This document shows positions 22,089 to 31,945 of a stretch of DNA of 64,000 bases, piece by piece (the stretch's first letter is position 1; the number at the start of each line of letters is the position of its first letter). The position numbers and the translations under genes were made by a program. Source of the DNA: Prinia subflava (taxonomy: Eukaryota > Chordata > Aves > Passeriformes > Cisticolidae); contig NW_026960612.1 of assembly GCF_021018805.1 (NCBI RefSeq), positions 2,480,001 through 2,544,000 on the forward strand. Direction: 5' to 3'. Below the pieces are notes generated by a model. That model searched no databases. It was not told where the DNA came from and worked only from the letters and a program-made list of their open reading frames with translations.

Positions 22089-24989
22089 ATGACACGGACC
22101 GTGCTAAAGCTAGTGATTCTTCTCTGCGCCCTTCTACAACTCCGTGGCCAAGAACCAGCTGAGTGGCCATGGACCGAAGCCACCTACAGACACACCACCA
22201 CCATGGGGTCTTACTCCAGCCTCGGAGGACGTCGCCCGACCTTGGCAACGGTGGTACTGCACAACTCTGAACCGTATCGGCCAAGTGAATGGAGGTGGGA
22301 TCGGAATGCTCAATCGCACGCCTTGAGTGGAACCATAGGTGAAAAGATCCAGGTGTCATGCAGAAAGGTAGAAGGGTCTCTTTATGAAAAGGCTTCCCCA
22401 GTTACAGTTTCTGGAAAATTTTTTGAGCCAAGAGAAATGAAAGCTTTACACCCCAAACTCACTGCAGAATTTTGTTCCACAACTAAATGGAAATGCATTA
22501 AACAAATTCCCCTTAGAATATGCTGCCGTCACACACAGGATCCTAAGGTTGACAATGCAGTAATTACAAAAGAGTGCAAAACTGAACCTGCCGACTGCTG
22601 GTATAATTTTACCCTAACTCAAACAATGGATGTATCATGTAGTTGGTTCAATAACTCGGCAAACAGGTTAGGTCTGAGAGGCTTAGCACATAAATTTAGA
22701 ATAAATGCCATGGCTAGGCCCATACTGAGAACAACAGCACCATCTGTCATAGAAGTAACAGAGAGCACACCCATTACATCCCGAACCGTAGAAACAACTC
22801 AGAGCACTCCTATCACATCCCGAATGGTAAAAACAGTAGAAAGCACTTCCAACCGCTCAACCACACCACAAATAGTACACACAATCACACCGCAAAAGGT
22901 AGCAACAACATCTCAAAAGACAGAGATAACTACCTTCAACTATTCTGTCACTCCCAACTCACAAAACCTAATTAACACCGAATGGCCATGGTCCCAAGCT
23001 TTTACTCACTTTACTGGATCCATGGGAAATGTGAAAGGTTTGAACCTGTTAACTGTTGTTATGCATGATAATCAAGTGTACACTGGGTGGGAGTGGGAAC
23101 ACCGAGATAGGATTTGGCAACTACAAGGGAGGATAGGAGAGAGAATTAGTATAGGCTGTCGGATGATTAATGGAACTGTTCAACACAAAGCAAATCAAAT
23201 TACTGTTACAACAGACCAGGCAAGGTACGGCAAGGTTTGCACGTCCCCTAGAATACAGGATTGTTGGTATGATTTTTTCTTAACACAAACTGTAGAAGTA
23301 GTTTGTCTTTGGGCCAGCGATGATGATGGGCTCTCTGTAAAGTTTAAAATAAATGCTGTAGCTCAGCCTGTTACTGTCAGCCCTAGCACTCAAGCAAAAC
23401 CACCAGTTGCACTAAGCCCAAAAATCTTCAAAATTGGACCATATATAATCAGGAAAACAGGCCAACAACAATTATTGTTCAATCCGACATGGTCTCTTAA
23501 ACAAGTTAAGTTATTGGTGCAAACTAACGTCTCTGAAATTCAGCCTGCTTGTTCACCTTTCCTGCAAACTTCTTTTGAAGGATGGACGACATGGTTGAGA
23601 AGGCGCAGCCCCCCTGAAAGGCGCGTGCCAAGAGACGTCACCGGTGCCATAGGAACAGGATTGGGAATCTTGAACAGCATTGACTCAGAGGTATTAATGA
23701 ACAAATTAGCTGCCTCAGCCAGAGATTTGGCTAAATTACAGCACCCTCTACGGTCGTCCTTATTGGCTTTAGGAACGACCCAATGGCTTTTGTCCAACAT
23801 ATTGCCTAATTGGGAAAACGTAAACACAGACGATCACAATTTGATAATTGATGCACTTAATGTTACTCAAAACAATGTCTCTCTGGCTCTCAGCTGTGTC
23901 CAAGCTCAATTGTGGATGCAGTCGGTCGCCGCCTCGATCATAAGAGAGGGCGAAGAAGGCATTTTCCCCACTGAAATTCGGAAAATAATTTGGGATAATG
24001 CCAATGATTTTGAAAAAGATTTCCAGTCCTGGTGGAACTTAGTAAACTTCACTTACAATTCAGTAACAAATACAGCTACAGCTTTTGTGTTAACTATTAG
24101 CAATGCTTCAGTGTACACTATTTTCCCCATCATTGCATTAGGACTGAACCATGACGGAGCTACTCTCTACCCTCTTGAGCATAGGGAGTGGGCCCGTCAA
24201 GTCGATAAAAAATGGCAAACTGTTAACTTAGAATCCTGCATCGTCCGAGAACAACAAGGCTTTATCTGTGAAAGTAACGCAATCGCAGCACGAGACATTT
24301 GCTTAGATACAGAGCAGAATATCTGTCACTTTGAGGTACACCCTAATGAAACTTCTGAAACAGTTCTTGTGTATATAGGCAATGGATGTGCATGCTTTAG
24401 GACTGCTTGTAATGTAGTAACCATAGAGAACGTTATCCTAGAAACTAAAAATCATTCGAATTTTTGTGCTTGTAACTTTACCAAAATAACAGCCTGTGAT
24501 TTCTCATACTCAGCTCCTGTTACATCTTACCAGCTTCTGCAATCTAACTACACACTGATCCACAAGCTATGGCCTACTCCGATTGGTATGAATCTTACTT
24601 TAACAAAACAATTTTTGCTCCACCAAGATCTAATTAGGATTTTAAGGAAAATTAAGAAAAACAGACAAAAGACTCTGATAACTGTCCATCACAATGTGGA
24701 AGAAATCCATCGTGTTCTGGAAAGGGTAAGAAAGGATACTGAGCACAGGTGGATGGATACACTTTTTGGGTGGTCACCCACAGCCACGAGTGTCCTGAAT
24801 AAATTGTCTCATCCCATCGTTGTTCTTTTGATTTTAATTTTGATTGGTTTTGTTTTGTCAGCATTCTCATTCTTTCTGAATTGGAGAGTGATGAGAGAGC
24901 TGAAGCGACTAGACTCTGTAATGTATGCACACAATCTGGTGTACATACCTCCCCCGATAGATATACTCAGAGACAATACACGCATTTAG
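22089..24989 (+). CDS. env: ERV1 Env glycoprotein with duplicated surface domain
   Basis: 966 codons, uninterrupted. A signal peptide spans residues 1 to about 20. Surface subunit: domain 1 (about 25-210) and domain 2 (about 298-427) are copies of each other. Each starts EWPW, contains a TVV(L/M)H(N/D) strand, a W(R/E)W motif, an IGE(K/R)I block with a Cys, a DCWY(N/D)F...LTQT block, and ends with a K(F)(R/K)INA(M/V)A(R/Q)P motif. Between them lies a Thr/Ser-rich, mucin-like linker (about 211-297) with the repeat STPITSR. A furin-type RVPR site ends at residue 515, followed by a Gly/Ile-rich fusion-peptide-like stretch. The transmembrane subunit is about 451 residues with many Cys and NxS/T sites, a membrane span at about 909-931 and a 35-residue tail. 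Overall size resembles spumavirus Env; relationship not proven. Confidence 0.9.
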   Translation: MTRTVLKLVILLCALLQLRGQEPAEWPWTEATYRHTTTMGSYSSLGGRRPTLATVVLHNSEPYRPSEWRWDRNAQSHALSGTIGEKIQVSCRKVEGSLYEKASPVTVSGKFFEPREMKALHPKLTAEFCSTTKWKCIKQIPLRICCRHTQDPKVDNAVITKECKTEPADCWYNFTLTQTMDVSCSWFNNSANRLGLRGLAHKFRINAMARPILRTTAPSVIEVTESTPITSRTVETTQSTPITSRMVKTVESTSNRSTTPQIVHTITPQKVATTSQKTEITTFNYSVTPNSQNLINTEWPWSQAFTHFTGSMGNVKGLNLLTVVMHDNQVYTGWEWEHRDRIWQLQGRIGERISIGCRMINGTVQHKANQITVTTDQARYGKVCTSPRIQDCWYDFFLTQTVEVVCLWASDDDGLSVKFKINAVAQPVTVSPSTQAKPPVALSPKIFKIGPYIIRKTGQQQLLFNPTWSLKQVKLLVQTNVSEIQPACSPFLQTSFEGWTTWLRRRSPPERRVPRDVTGAIGTGLGILNSIDSEVLMNKLAASARDLAKLQHPLRSSLLALGTTQWLLSNILPNWENVNTDDHNLIIDALNVTQNNVSLALSCVQAQLWMQSVAASIIREGEEGIFPTEIRKIIWDNANDFEKDFQSWWNLVNFTYNSVTNTATAFVLTISNASVYTIFPIIALGLNHDGATLYPLEHREWARQVDKKWQTVNLESCIVREQQGFICESNAIAARDICLDTEQNICHFEVHPNETSETVLVYIGNGCACFRTACNVVTIENVILETKNHSNFCACNFTKITACDFSYSAPVTSYQLLQSNYTLIHKLWPTPIGMNLTLTKQFLLHQDLIRILRKIKKNRQKTLITVHHNVEEIHRVLERVRKDTEHRWMDTLFGWSPTATSVLNKLSHPIVVLLILILIGFVLSAFSFFLNWRVMRELKRLDSVMYAHNLVYIPPPIDILRDNTRI

Positions 24990-25605
24990 AGATGTTGACA
25001 CAAGACAAACTTTACAAGTAGGCCATAGCCGCGGACTGTGAAATGGATTTTGCCTAAGTAATACATATATTTTAAGAAAATTATATATTTTGATTTTGGT
25101 GATTTGTGTTAATCATTTTTAAATTTGTTTATGCTACATGAAAATTGTTTTACAATAATTTTTTGCCTTGATTGAAAATTGTTTTAATTAATATCACTAT
25201 AATCCTCTTAAAAATTGTTTTAAGACTTTTTGCTTTGAATACTTGAAAATTGTTTAATTAATAATATTATTTTAATTAATATTGTTAAGATTTTGTCTTG
25301 ATTATTTGATTTTGTGAATCATTTATCATCATGAAGAGTTTTATTAATCAACAACAATTATTTGTTTTGAAATTTTAATATTATTGGATTTGTTTTGTCA
25401 TAATGATTTGTTTTGAGATATTAACAATCAATGTTAATCATTATGATATCTCTTGTTTTTCCTTTTTCCTTCTCTATTTCTTTTTTCCCCTCTCTCTTTT
25501 TCTCGACTCGATTTTCCGGGGTATACTACTGACACTGACAATGAGTCCTGAAGACTTCAGAACAACGCAACGAACTCGACTGATGGAGCTCTCCTGCCGA
25601 CCAGT
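24990..25605 (+). other. ERV1 AT-rich 3' region with repeated GAAAATTGTTTTA motif
   Basis: Between env and the 3' LTR lies a roughly 600-bp, strongly AT-rich, non-coding stretch. The motif (G/A)AAAATTGTTT(TA) recurs at least four times between about 25138 and 25252, with TTAATTAAT(A)T words between copies. The last 120 bp become pyrimidine-rich. No open frame of note. Confidence 0.75.
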
Positions 25606-25622
25606 CATGAGTCACGGGGTGG
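25606..25622 (+). promoter_or_regulatory. ERV1 candidate polypurine tract
   Basis: The bases just before the 3' LTR end CACGGGGTGG. This is a short, imperfect purine tract, but it is in the position where plus-strand priming should start. Confidence 0.5.
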
Positions 25623-26266
25623 TGTAAGAGTCCGTCTGAAAATCCCTCATTTCTGCCTCACGACTGTCAGAGGCTGAGACCCCCATGGACTCTGAGCCAC
25701 AGCACAGGCCAAGTTTTCCCTGCACCTGTTGTCACTGGACCAAGACGCCCTCCTCAGGGACCCATGCATGAAACAATGGGGACTGTTACGGTTTCTGGCC
25801 ATGTTTGCTAAGGGGTGTTTCTGTACTGACCGTACTTGGTAAGACCTGAGCTGCACCGCTCCCCCTATTGTGAAAGAACACCTGCGATACCCACGAAACC
25901 GACCCCCTTCCTGGCATCTTGCCTCTCGCTTCGAAAAGAACTATAACAACCCCACCAGAAGAGCAGGCTTCTGAGGCCTCCCCTTCGGACGACGGCTCCA
26001 TTGACCTACGTGCCACGGAGACTGCGAAGGTGGTCTGTTGGCAACGACGTCACGAGGACTCCCGTCTGTCAGTTGGTAGCTATACCCTTTCTTTACCCCC
26101 CTTTCTCTCCCTCTCTCTCTCCCTCTCTTCTTTCCCCTTCTTTTCTATCGCATAACTGTGTATATCAATAAAGATACAATTGATTTCACTTGAATTAAGT
26201 TATCACTGCCTCTTTTGCACTCTGAAATCAAAACGAACCATCACGACCATCCTTTGGCTCGTGACA
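25623..26266 (+). repeat. ERV1 3' LTR
   Basis: 644 bp, matching 16194-16838 except for one fewer C in the run near 25900. It ends GGCTCGTGACA and is followed by TSD GGCCC. Confidence 0.93.
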
Positions 26267-26942
26267 GGCCCATAGAGTTATGAATATCCAAACATCTCAA
26301 TAGTTCTCTGACTGCCTCCTCCTGAATAACAGGGGGACCATTCAGCTCCCTGACACCATTTACCAACTCAAGAAGACAATTATCCTGAAGGCTAGTCTTC
26401 CCACTAAAAACTGAGGCAAAGAAGACGTTAAGCACCTCTGTCTTCTCCTGATCTACAGTTACTAAGTTCCCTCCTGCATCTAATAAAGGACAAAGGTTGG
26501 TCTTACCCCTCCTTTTATCATTAATATATTTGTAAAAACATTTTTTATTATCCTTTACAGAAGTTGCCATTCTAAGTTCAAACTGAGCTTTGGCTTCCCT
26601 AAATATTTTCCTACATGCTCTAGTAGCCCCCTTAAATATTTCCCAAGAGACCTGACCCTCCTTCCAAAGATGATATATCCTCTTTTTATTCCTAAGTTCC
26701 TTCAAAACCTCCATGCCCAGCCAGGCTGGACTTTTTCCTCCTGGACTCCTCTTTCGACACACAAGGACAGTCTGTTCCTGTGCCCTCAAGATCTCTGTTT
26801 TGAAGCACGTCCACCTTTCCTGAACTCCTTTGTTTTTAAGAACTACTTCCCAAGGAACTCTTTGGATAATCCTCCTAAATAGGCCAAAGTCTGCCCTCCA
26901 AAAGTCCAATGTAGAAGTTATTGATATTCCTCCTGACTTCAC
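26241..26942 (-). pseudogene. CR1 ORF2, linker between endonuclease and RT
   Basis: The true CR1 part is 26267-26942 (the first 26 bases belong to the ERV1 LTR). It carries the conserved CR1 linker with KGVQERW, the WLGMEVLKELRNKKRIYHLWKEG segment's WL and KKR blocks, and the YFYKYI/NKR-type block (here CFYKYINDKRRGK). It overlaps the endonuclease frame by a shift, so ORF2 is broken here too. ERV1 begins where this frame is cut. Confidence 0.85.
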
Positions 26943-27681
26943 CAGTTATCAAGAATTCTATAATTTTGTGATCACTGTGCCCCAACTGGCCTCCAACCAC
27001 CACATCTTCCACCAGCCCATCTCTATTTACAAACAACAGATCTAACATAGTCCCTCCCCTGGTGCTGGTGGGCTTACCCACCAGCTGTGACAAAAAGTTG
27101 TCCTCCACACACTCTAAACATGTCCTGGACTGCCTTTTTTCTGCTGTATTAAGTTCCCAGCAGATGTCTGGCAGGTTGAAGTCACCTACAAGAACAAGGG
27201 CTGATGATCTTGAAACATTTTCCAGCTGCTTATAGAATAAGTTGTCTACCTCTTCTTCCTGGTTGGGTGGACGATAGCAGACTCCCAGCAGGATATCAGA
27301 CTTGTTGGCCTTCCTCTTAATTCTTACCCACAGACATTCAATTTCATCGTCATTAATTTCAACACTCATAGCATCAAAACCTTCCCTAATATAAAGGGCC
27401 ACCCCTCCACGTCTTTTCCCTTTCCTATCTCTTCTGAAGAGTTTGTAGCCATCCAGTGCAGTGTTCCAGATATGCGAGTCATCCCACCATGTTTCCATGA
27501 TGGCGACTACATCATAGCACTGCTGCTGCACCATGGCTTCCAGCTCTCCTTGTTTGTTGCCCATGCTGCGTGCATTAGTATACATGCACCTCAGGTTGGC
27601 TGCTGATTTCACCCCTAACTCAGGTTTGTTACCCTTGGGCCTGCTTCCAGATAGCCCAGCTGCATCCTCTTCCCCCTTCAA
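26875..27681 (-). pseudogene. CR1 ORF2, apurinic-like (EEP) endonuclease domain
   Basis: A 268-codon frame with the order of motifs expected for the LINE endonuclease: YTNARS near residue 34, the METWW motif, CYRPP, GDFNLP and the late SDH motif (GHSDHKII). These include the metal-binding Glu, the catalytic Asp/Asn and the final His. In an active CR1 it nicks target DNA to prime reverse transcription. The frame ends shortly after the SDH motif because of a frameshift. Confidence 0.88.
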
Positions 27682-27810
27682 ACCTAGTTTAAAGCCCTCT
27701 CAACAAGTTCTGCCAGTTCATTAGCTAAAATTCTTTTGCCTTTAACAGAAAGATGGAACCTGTCTGGTTTAAGCAGGCCAGGTGCCATAAAAGTTGCCCC
27801 ATGATCAAAG
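27682..27810 (-). pseudogene. CR1 ORF1 C-terminal end
   Basis: On the minus strand this encodes the end of the ORF1 esterase (LSVKGKRILA block), directly continuing from 28632 once the LTR 27811-28631 and one copy of AAAG are removed. Confidence 0.75.
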
Positions 27811-28631
27811 TGTTAGAAATGAGACGCTTAACCCGGCCAATATATCAAGAAGCAATTCAATTTAATAATTAATTAATTAGCATGGTAAAGTGTGAGCAAA
27901 GACAGCACGCTGGGTACAGTGGTAGGGTTTTCCCTTCCGACTGCACACCGATTGCTGGACTTGCTGAGATTTTATTTGCTATATTCATACATATTCATAA
28001 GCTGTTCTCAGCAGTTTCTATTTCCAATTTTTAACCTCACTATTCAATACCTAACAGTCATAAATTTATAGTGGTCATGTTTGGTTCCTGTACAGTTCTA
28101 TACGCTATTGTGATCTATTTCGATATTTCAATATTCCAGGATGTACATCCAGGATATATATCACTGGTGGTGGGGTCCAGCTTCCAGATGTGGGGGTCCA
28201 GTTTCTATTTTCCAGGTCTATCAATCTTCGATAGTGATGTCCAGTTTCCCTCTTCAAGAACCATAAATCAGTGAGCTGAAATCCTTCTTTTGTATCCAGG
28301 ATATTTCCAACCTTCTGTGAAAAGGCCTGAGGCCATTCTTGCTTCCTTCTTTTGTCCAAAAACCTTTTTACATTCTAAAACTACAGTTAAAAATTCTTTA
28401 ATACAAAGCAAGCTTCTAAAGTTATAATTATAAAGACACTTATTACAGAATAGCTTGAGATTTATAATAGGTAACTGCAAGCAAAAGATTTATTCAGAAA
28501 CTTCCTTCCATGCTTTTCTCGGTTGTTTATTAGGACTCATCTTTATAACTGTCCCATGGCCGTGTTCCACAACTACAACTGCACAGATTTTCTTCATTTC
28601 CCTGACACGAAACATAACTTTGTATTTCACA
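27811..28631 (-). mobile_element. Solo LTR inside CR1 ORF1, 4-bp TSD
   Basis: Starts TGTTAGAAATG and ends TATTTCACA, 821 bp. It is flanked by AAAG at 27807-27810 and 28632-28635. Removing it and one AAAG rejoins the CR1 ORF1 coding sequence in frame (the FRFF motif continues into DHGA). The minus-strand AAATAAAAT and ATTAAA words suggest minus orientation. It resembles the 4-bp-TSD LTR group (12173, 40690, ERV4). Confidence 0.9.
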
Positions 28632-29234
28632 AAAGAATCTGAAATTCTGCCTATAACACCAACCTTTGAGCCACTTGTTGATAATGTGAGTTCTCCTATT
28701 CCTTTCATCGTTCTTCTCAGCCACCAAAGGGACTGAGGAAAAGACTACCTGTGCCCCTGTCCTATCAATCATCTGACCTAGTGCCCTAAAGTCCCTTTTA
28801 ATTGTCCTCATACTCCTCTTTTCAATCTCATCATTGCCAGCCTGGAGAATCAGCAGTGGGTAATAATCAGAGGGCTGTATCAGCCCAGGATGTCTCTCAG
28901 TAATGTCCTGTACCCGGGCCCCAGGGAGGCAGCAGACCTCTCTGTGGGATGGGTCCGGTTGACATATGGGGCCCTCTGTTCCCCTCAGAAGAGAGTCACC
29001 CACTAGGACTACCCTTCTTCTCTTTTTGAAGATCAAGGGGTGGAAAAGAAAGCATCCACCAACCTCCTCTACCGGCATGGCTTTGAGATCTTTGCAGCTG
29101 CCGCCTGGCAAGACCACATGACCGCCACAGGCCTGGGCAAGTTTTAACTCTTTCCTGCCAGCAGATGGAACTCCCAGAGCACTGCCTCTTCCCAAAGTGA
29201 GAACAGACAAAGTAATGGAACTGTAAAGAGACAT
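28632..29234 (-). pseudogene. CR1 ORF1, SGNH/GDSL esterase-like domain
   Basis: The minus-strand frame contains a basic stretch (KKRRRVVLVGDSLLRG) with the GDS nucleophile block of SGNH hydrolases. Further on is GNDE, matching the block III Asn motif. The frame is cut by the LTR at 28631; the C-terminal part lies at 27682-27810. Esterase-type ORF1 proteins are known from CR1 and L2 LINEs and probably act in RNP or membrane interactions. The N-terminal start is uncertain because the element may be truncated near 29221. Confidence 0.82.
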
Positions 29235-29917
29235 AGCATGAAACTTGAAGTCGGTGAAGAGTGAGTGAAAAGACTATTTGGAACAAAGGAGAAGAAGTGG
29301 CCTAATTTGGCTGGACGCCTCTAGTAAACTATGGATAATAGACTATTTTTCCTGTAACATATGAATGCTGTTGGGGGTGGATGTAAAGCTCTAGTTAAAA
29401 GTGATATGAAGCTCTTTGCTCCTAGGAAAAGGGGATTTTTTTAGTTTTTGAGATGAATATGATTTTAGAAATAGAAGAGAATCTTTGTTTTATACTAGAA
29501 GAGGCATCCTTAAACAGTACTCCTAATAAGCAGATATGGCCCATATGCAGTGTTGGGAAAGCTGCTATTGGGAAGGACCTCACAAAGGCAGGTTTCTGGG
29601 CAGCTGTCTTTGTGAAAGATGAGACCCACAAGACAACTTGTATGTTGTCAGTGGAGAAATTCCATAGAAGGTTCTAAGAGAGACTCCTTTCCTAAAAGAA
29701 CTGATGAAAGATTATTTTTGAATGGTGAAACTGAAAATTTCAAGTTTTGTCTCTTTGTTTTATATAAGAAAGTAAACCATTGGGGACTGGGGGAGTGCTT
29801 TGAAAGCTTTCATTTTGATTTTATTTCTTTCCCTCTTTCTTTTGGTGTGTGTTAATAAATCTTTTTTTATCTTTAAGTTGAGCCTGTTTTGCCTTTTCTC
29901 CTAATCTTATTTTCACA
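29222..29917 (+). mobile_element. Putative solo LTR, plus strand
   Basis: The sequence runs from TGTAAAGAGACATAG to TTATTTTCACA, with a TATATAAG box at 29761 and an AATAAA signal at 29854, about 90 bp apart, followed by a T-rich U5-like end. That layout fits an LTR. No TSD is visible (flanks GGAAC and ATAAG), so the boundaries and even the nature are uncertain. It abuts the CR1 5' end. Confidence 0.45.
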
Positions 29918-30186
29918 ATAAGAAAATATTCAAACTACTACGCTAAATTTAACAAGCAAAGTTCAGCAAACGTGAAACCTCTACATAATTTAGTGTTTCC
30001 GCCCGGTTATGAATTTAAAACCATTACAGCATTGTGGGGAGACTCATCTCAACATCTTACTCTTAATTTTTTTGTACTTGATGGTTTAGATTTGTGGGGT
30101 TTTTCTCCTTGCTGTAAATGCAGACTTTTGACTTGAACTGTTTTGCAACTTGTACTTATTCCTCAAATAGAATATTGTCAAATAAC

Positions 30187-30739
30187 TGTGGCAGTGTGTT
30201 AATTTAATCGGTGATGCTTTGTATACTTTTGTACTTGTTGGGTTCTCTGTACCCCACCCCTTGATTGTTCCTTTGTTTAACTCACATGACTCCTGCACCT
30301 GTCATGCGACACACACTTAGCTGCCTGTCATTTCTCCCGCCTTTGCAGTGTCCCTCCTATTTTCCCCTGATTGGTCCAAGTGATGTTCTATTACACCCAT
30401 ATCCCCTAGCAACCTGCCCCGGTTGGCTGGCAGTGGCTGGCCACCCCCTTTGCCCCCCCTCCGAATCCTTCGGACAAAAACCCCCCGCACCCCTCTCCCC
30501 CCAAACAGTTTCGGGCTGAGGAGGTATTTGCAATAAACCCTCTGTTCGTCGTGAATTGTTTCCTCCTTTCTTTCCACTGCCTGTCGAATCTCCATCGCTC
30601 GCATAAGCCTCTGCCAGGCAAAGAACCCACAGGGTCAGTACTGCCTGCGTTGCTCGCAGACGGACCCCCCTACGACGCCTGTCGCTGTGTCTGGGCCAGC
30701 GGCAACAGAGCCCGTTGGCTCTCTGTGAGCACATCGACA
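30187..30739 (+). repeat. ERV2 5' LTR
   Basis: Contains AATAAA at 30532-30537 and a pyrimidine-rich U3. It has the extra bases near 30400 (ATATCCCCTAG region) that the 3' LTR lacks. Confidence 0.92.
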
Positions 30740-31399
30740 GAGGTGTGGCGCCCACCGTCCGGCACTGGAAAGGGGCTTTCAGCGCCTTTACGGAGCCACG
30801 GGCAGGATTGGTGCATCTCAGCAAGGAGCTGAGCCCACCTGAAATAATCCCTGGACGTCACATCGGCCCGGGTTGGAGCGCCCTCCGCGAGGGACCACTC
30901 CCCGGGGGAGAGGAGGACAGCCGTCTCCGCCGCGTCCCGAAGACGGTCCTTCTCCGGTGGTGGATCTTCTGGAGCAGCTTTGGAGCACCATGCCAGGGGT
31001 TCGTAAGTAAGCAGACCCCCCTAGACCGCAGGGCGGGTCAGTGGGGACGGCGTTCCCCTTTGTGGCAGCCTGTGGGGGACAGCCCCCCCCTCGCTGAGGT
31101 CACGCGACCCCCGGGATTTGGGTTTTTTGGCCCCTGTCCTGGGCTCACCCCTCCCTGGCGTTTTTCCGTTCCCTCGGTTGATTTAAGGCTTTTATTTTTG
31201 TGCGCGAGCGCGAGCTCGCATGGCGCGGCTGCCAGCAGGTGTGGGTTTTCGCCGGCCAGCCAGTTTCGGTTTCGCTGCGTGCGCCGGGTTTTTGCACAGC
31301 GGTCGGGCGCGTGAAACATCGGTTTTAAAAGACGCGTGGCGGCGAGATATTTTTTCGTTGCGTTTTTCGTTTGCTGGCTCCAGAAATTATGCAGGCAGA
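30740..31399 (+). promoter_or_regulatory. ERV2 leader: Lys-type PBS and splice donor
   Basis: TGGCGCCCACCGTCCGG (about 30745-30761) follows the LTR. Its first part matches the 3' end of tRNA-Lys and later bases diverge. A strong donor TTC|GTAAGTAAG lies at 31012/31013, inside a six-codon upstream frame starting at ATG 30990. The rest of the leader is GC-rich and probably holds packaging signals. Confidence 0.65.
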
Positions 31400-31945
31400 A
31401 TGGGTGCTTCTCTGTCTGCTTCCCAGAAGGGAGTGTTTTACAGTTGTGTTGCGTTGTTAGAAGCTAATAAAGTTAAGTTCTCTAAGGATTGTTTAAAAAA
31501 GCTGGTCCGATGGCTTTTCCTGCACTACCCGACGGCGTCCCCGCCGATGGTCCACACCTCCAGATTTTGGGAGATGGTGGAAAAGAAACTATTACAATTA
31601 GGTAACGCCGGGGAAAAGAACACACAGAAATTAGCCTTTTTAATTTTGCAATTAAAGACGGCAGCGACGAAAAAGGGAGTGCAGAAAAGCTCTCAGGAAC
31701 CCCAGCTAGCCCCGGTTTCCCTTCAACCCAGTCCCAGCCCCTCTGCCCCGAGAAAGGGAATTTTGAGGAAAGCGGCGACTCAGAGAGTTGTCAGCCCAGG
31801 CTCTCCGAAAAATTCCTGGCCCCCGAGCCCCAGTAGCCTGGGACAGACTGCTGGGGACCCTTCGGAAAGCTCTGGCCAAGCGGACCGAGGACCTTTCCTT
31901 CCCCCTTCTTCCCGAATTGCAAACCCAAGGTTCAGTTTAATTTAA
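31400..31945 (+). pseudogene. gag: ERV2 Gag, matrix part (frame broken)
   Basis: It starts at ATG 31400 with MGASLS, giving an N-terminal Gly and a Ser at position 5 suited to myristoylation. The first about 90 residues look like a retroviral matrix domain; the rest is a Pro/Ser-rich linker. This frame ends in TAA at 31943-31945, whereas the capsid region continues in a different frame that is open from about this point. An indel therefore separates matrix from capsid in this copy. Confidence 0.85.

Larger units (their letters stand above)
16194..26266 (+). mobile_element. ERV1: complete endogenous retrovirus with open gag, pol and env
   Basis: A full provirus of 10,073 bp inside CR1 ORF2, with TSD GGCCC at 16189-16193 and 26267-26271. 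The LTRs (16194-16838 and 25623-26266) differ, as far as I can see, by a single C in one C-run, so the insertion is recent. The order is LTR, leader, gag, frameshift signal, pro-pol, splice acceptor, env, AT-rich 3' region, LTR. Pol resembles the ERV-L (class III) group. Mammalian ERV-L usually has no env, whereas this element has a 966-codon one. All three main frames are uninterrupted. Whether it is expressed or infectious cannot be told from sequence. Confidence 0.95.
13213..29221 (-). mobile_element. CR1 LINE, minus strand, split by three insertions
   Basis: The CR1 3' tail (repeats of the ATTCTGTG type) lies at about 13213-13244 and 14694-14710. The 3' UTR and ORF2 follow at 14711-16193 and 26267-27700, and ORF1 at 27700-27810 and 28632-29221. 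Removing LTR 13245-14693, ERV1 16194-26266 and LTR 27811-28631 restores continuity at each junction. ORF2 is broken by several frameshifts, so the element is dead. The 5' end is either truncated at about 29221 or abuts the putative LTR starting at 29222. CR1 is the dominant LINE of bird genomes and supports an avian source. Confidence 0.9.
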
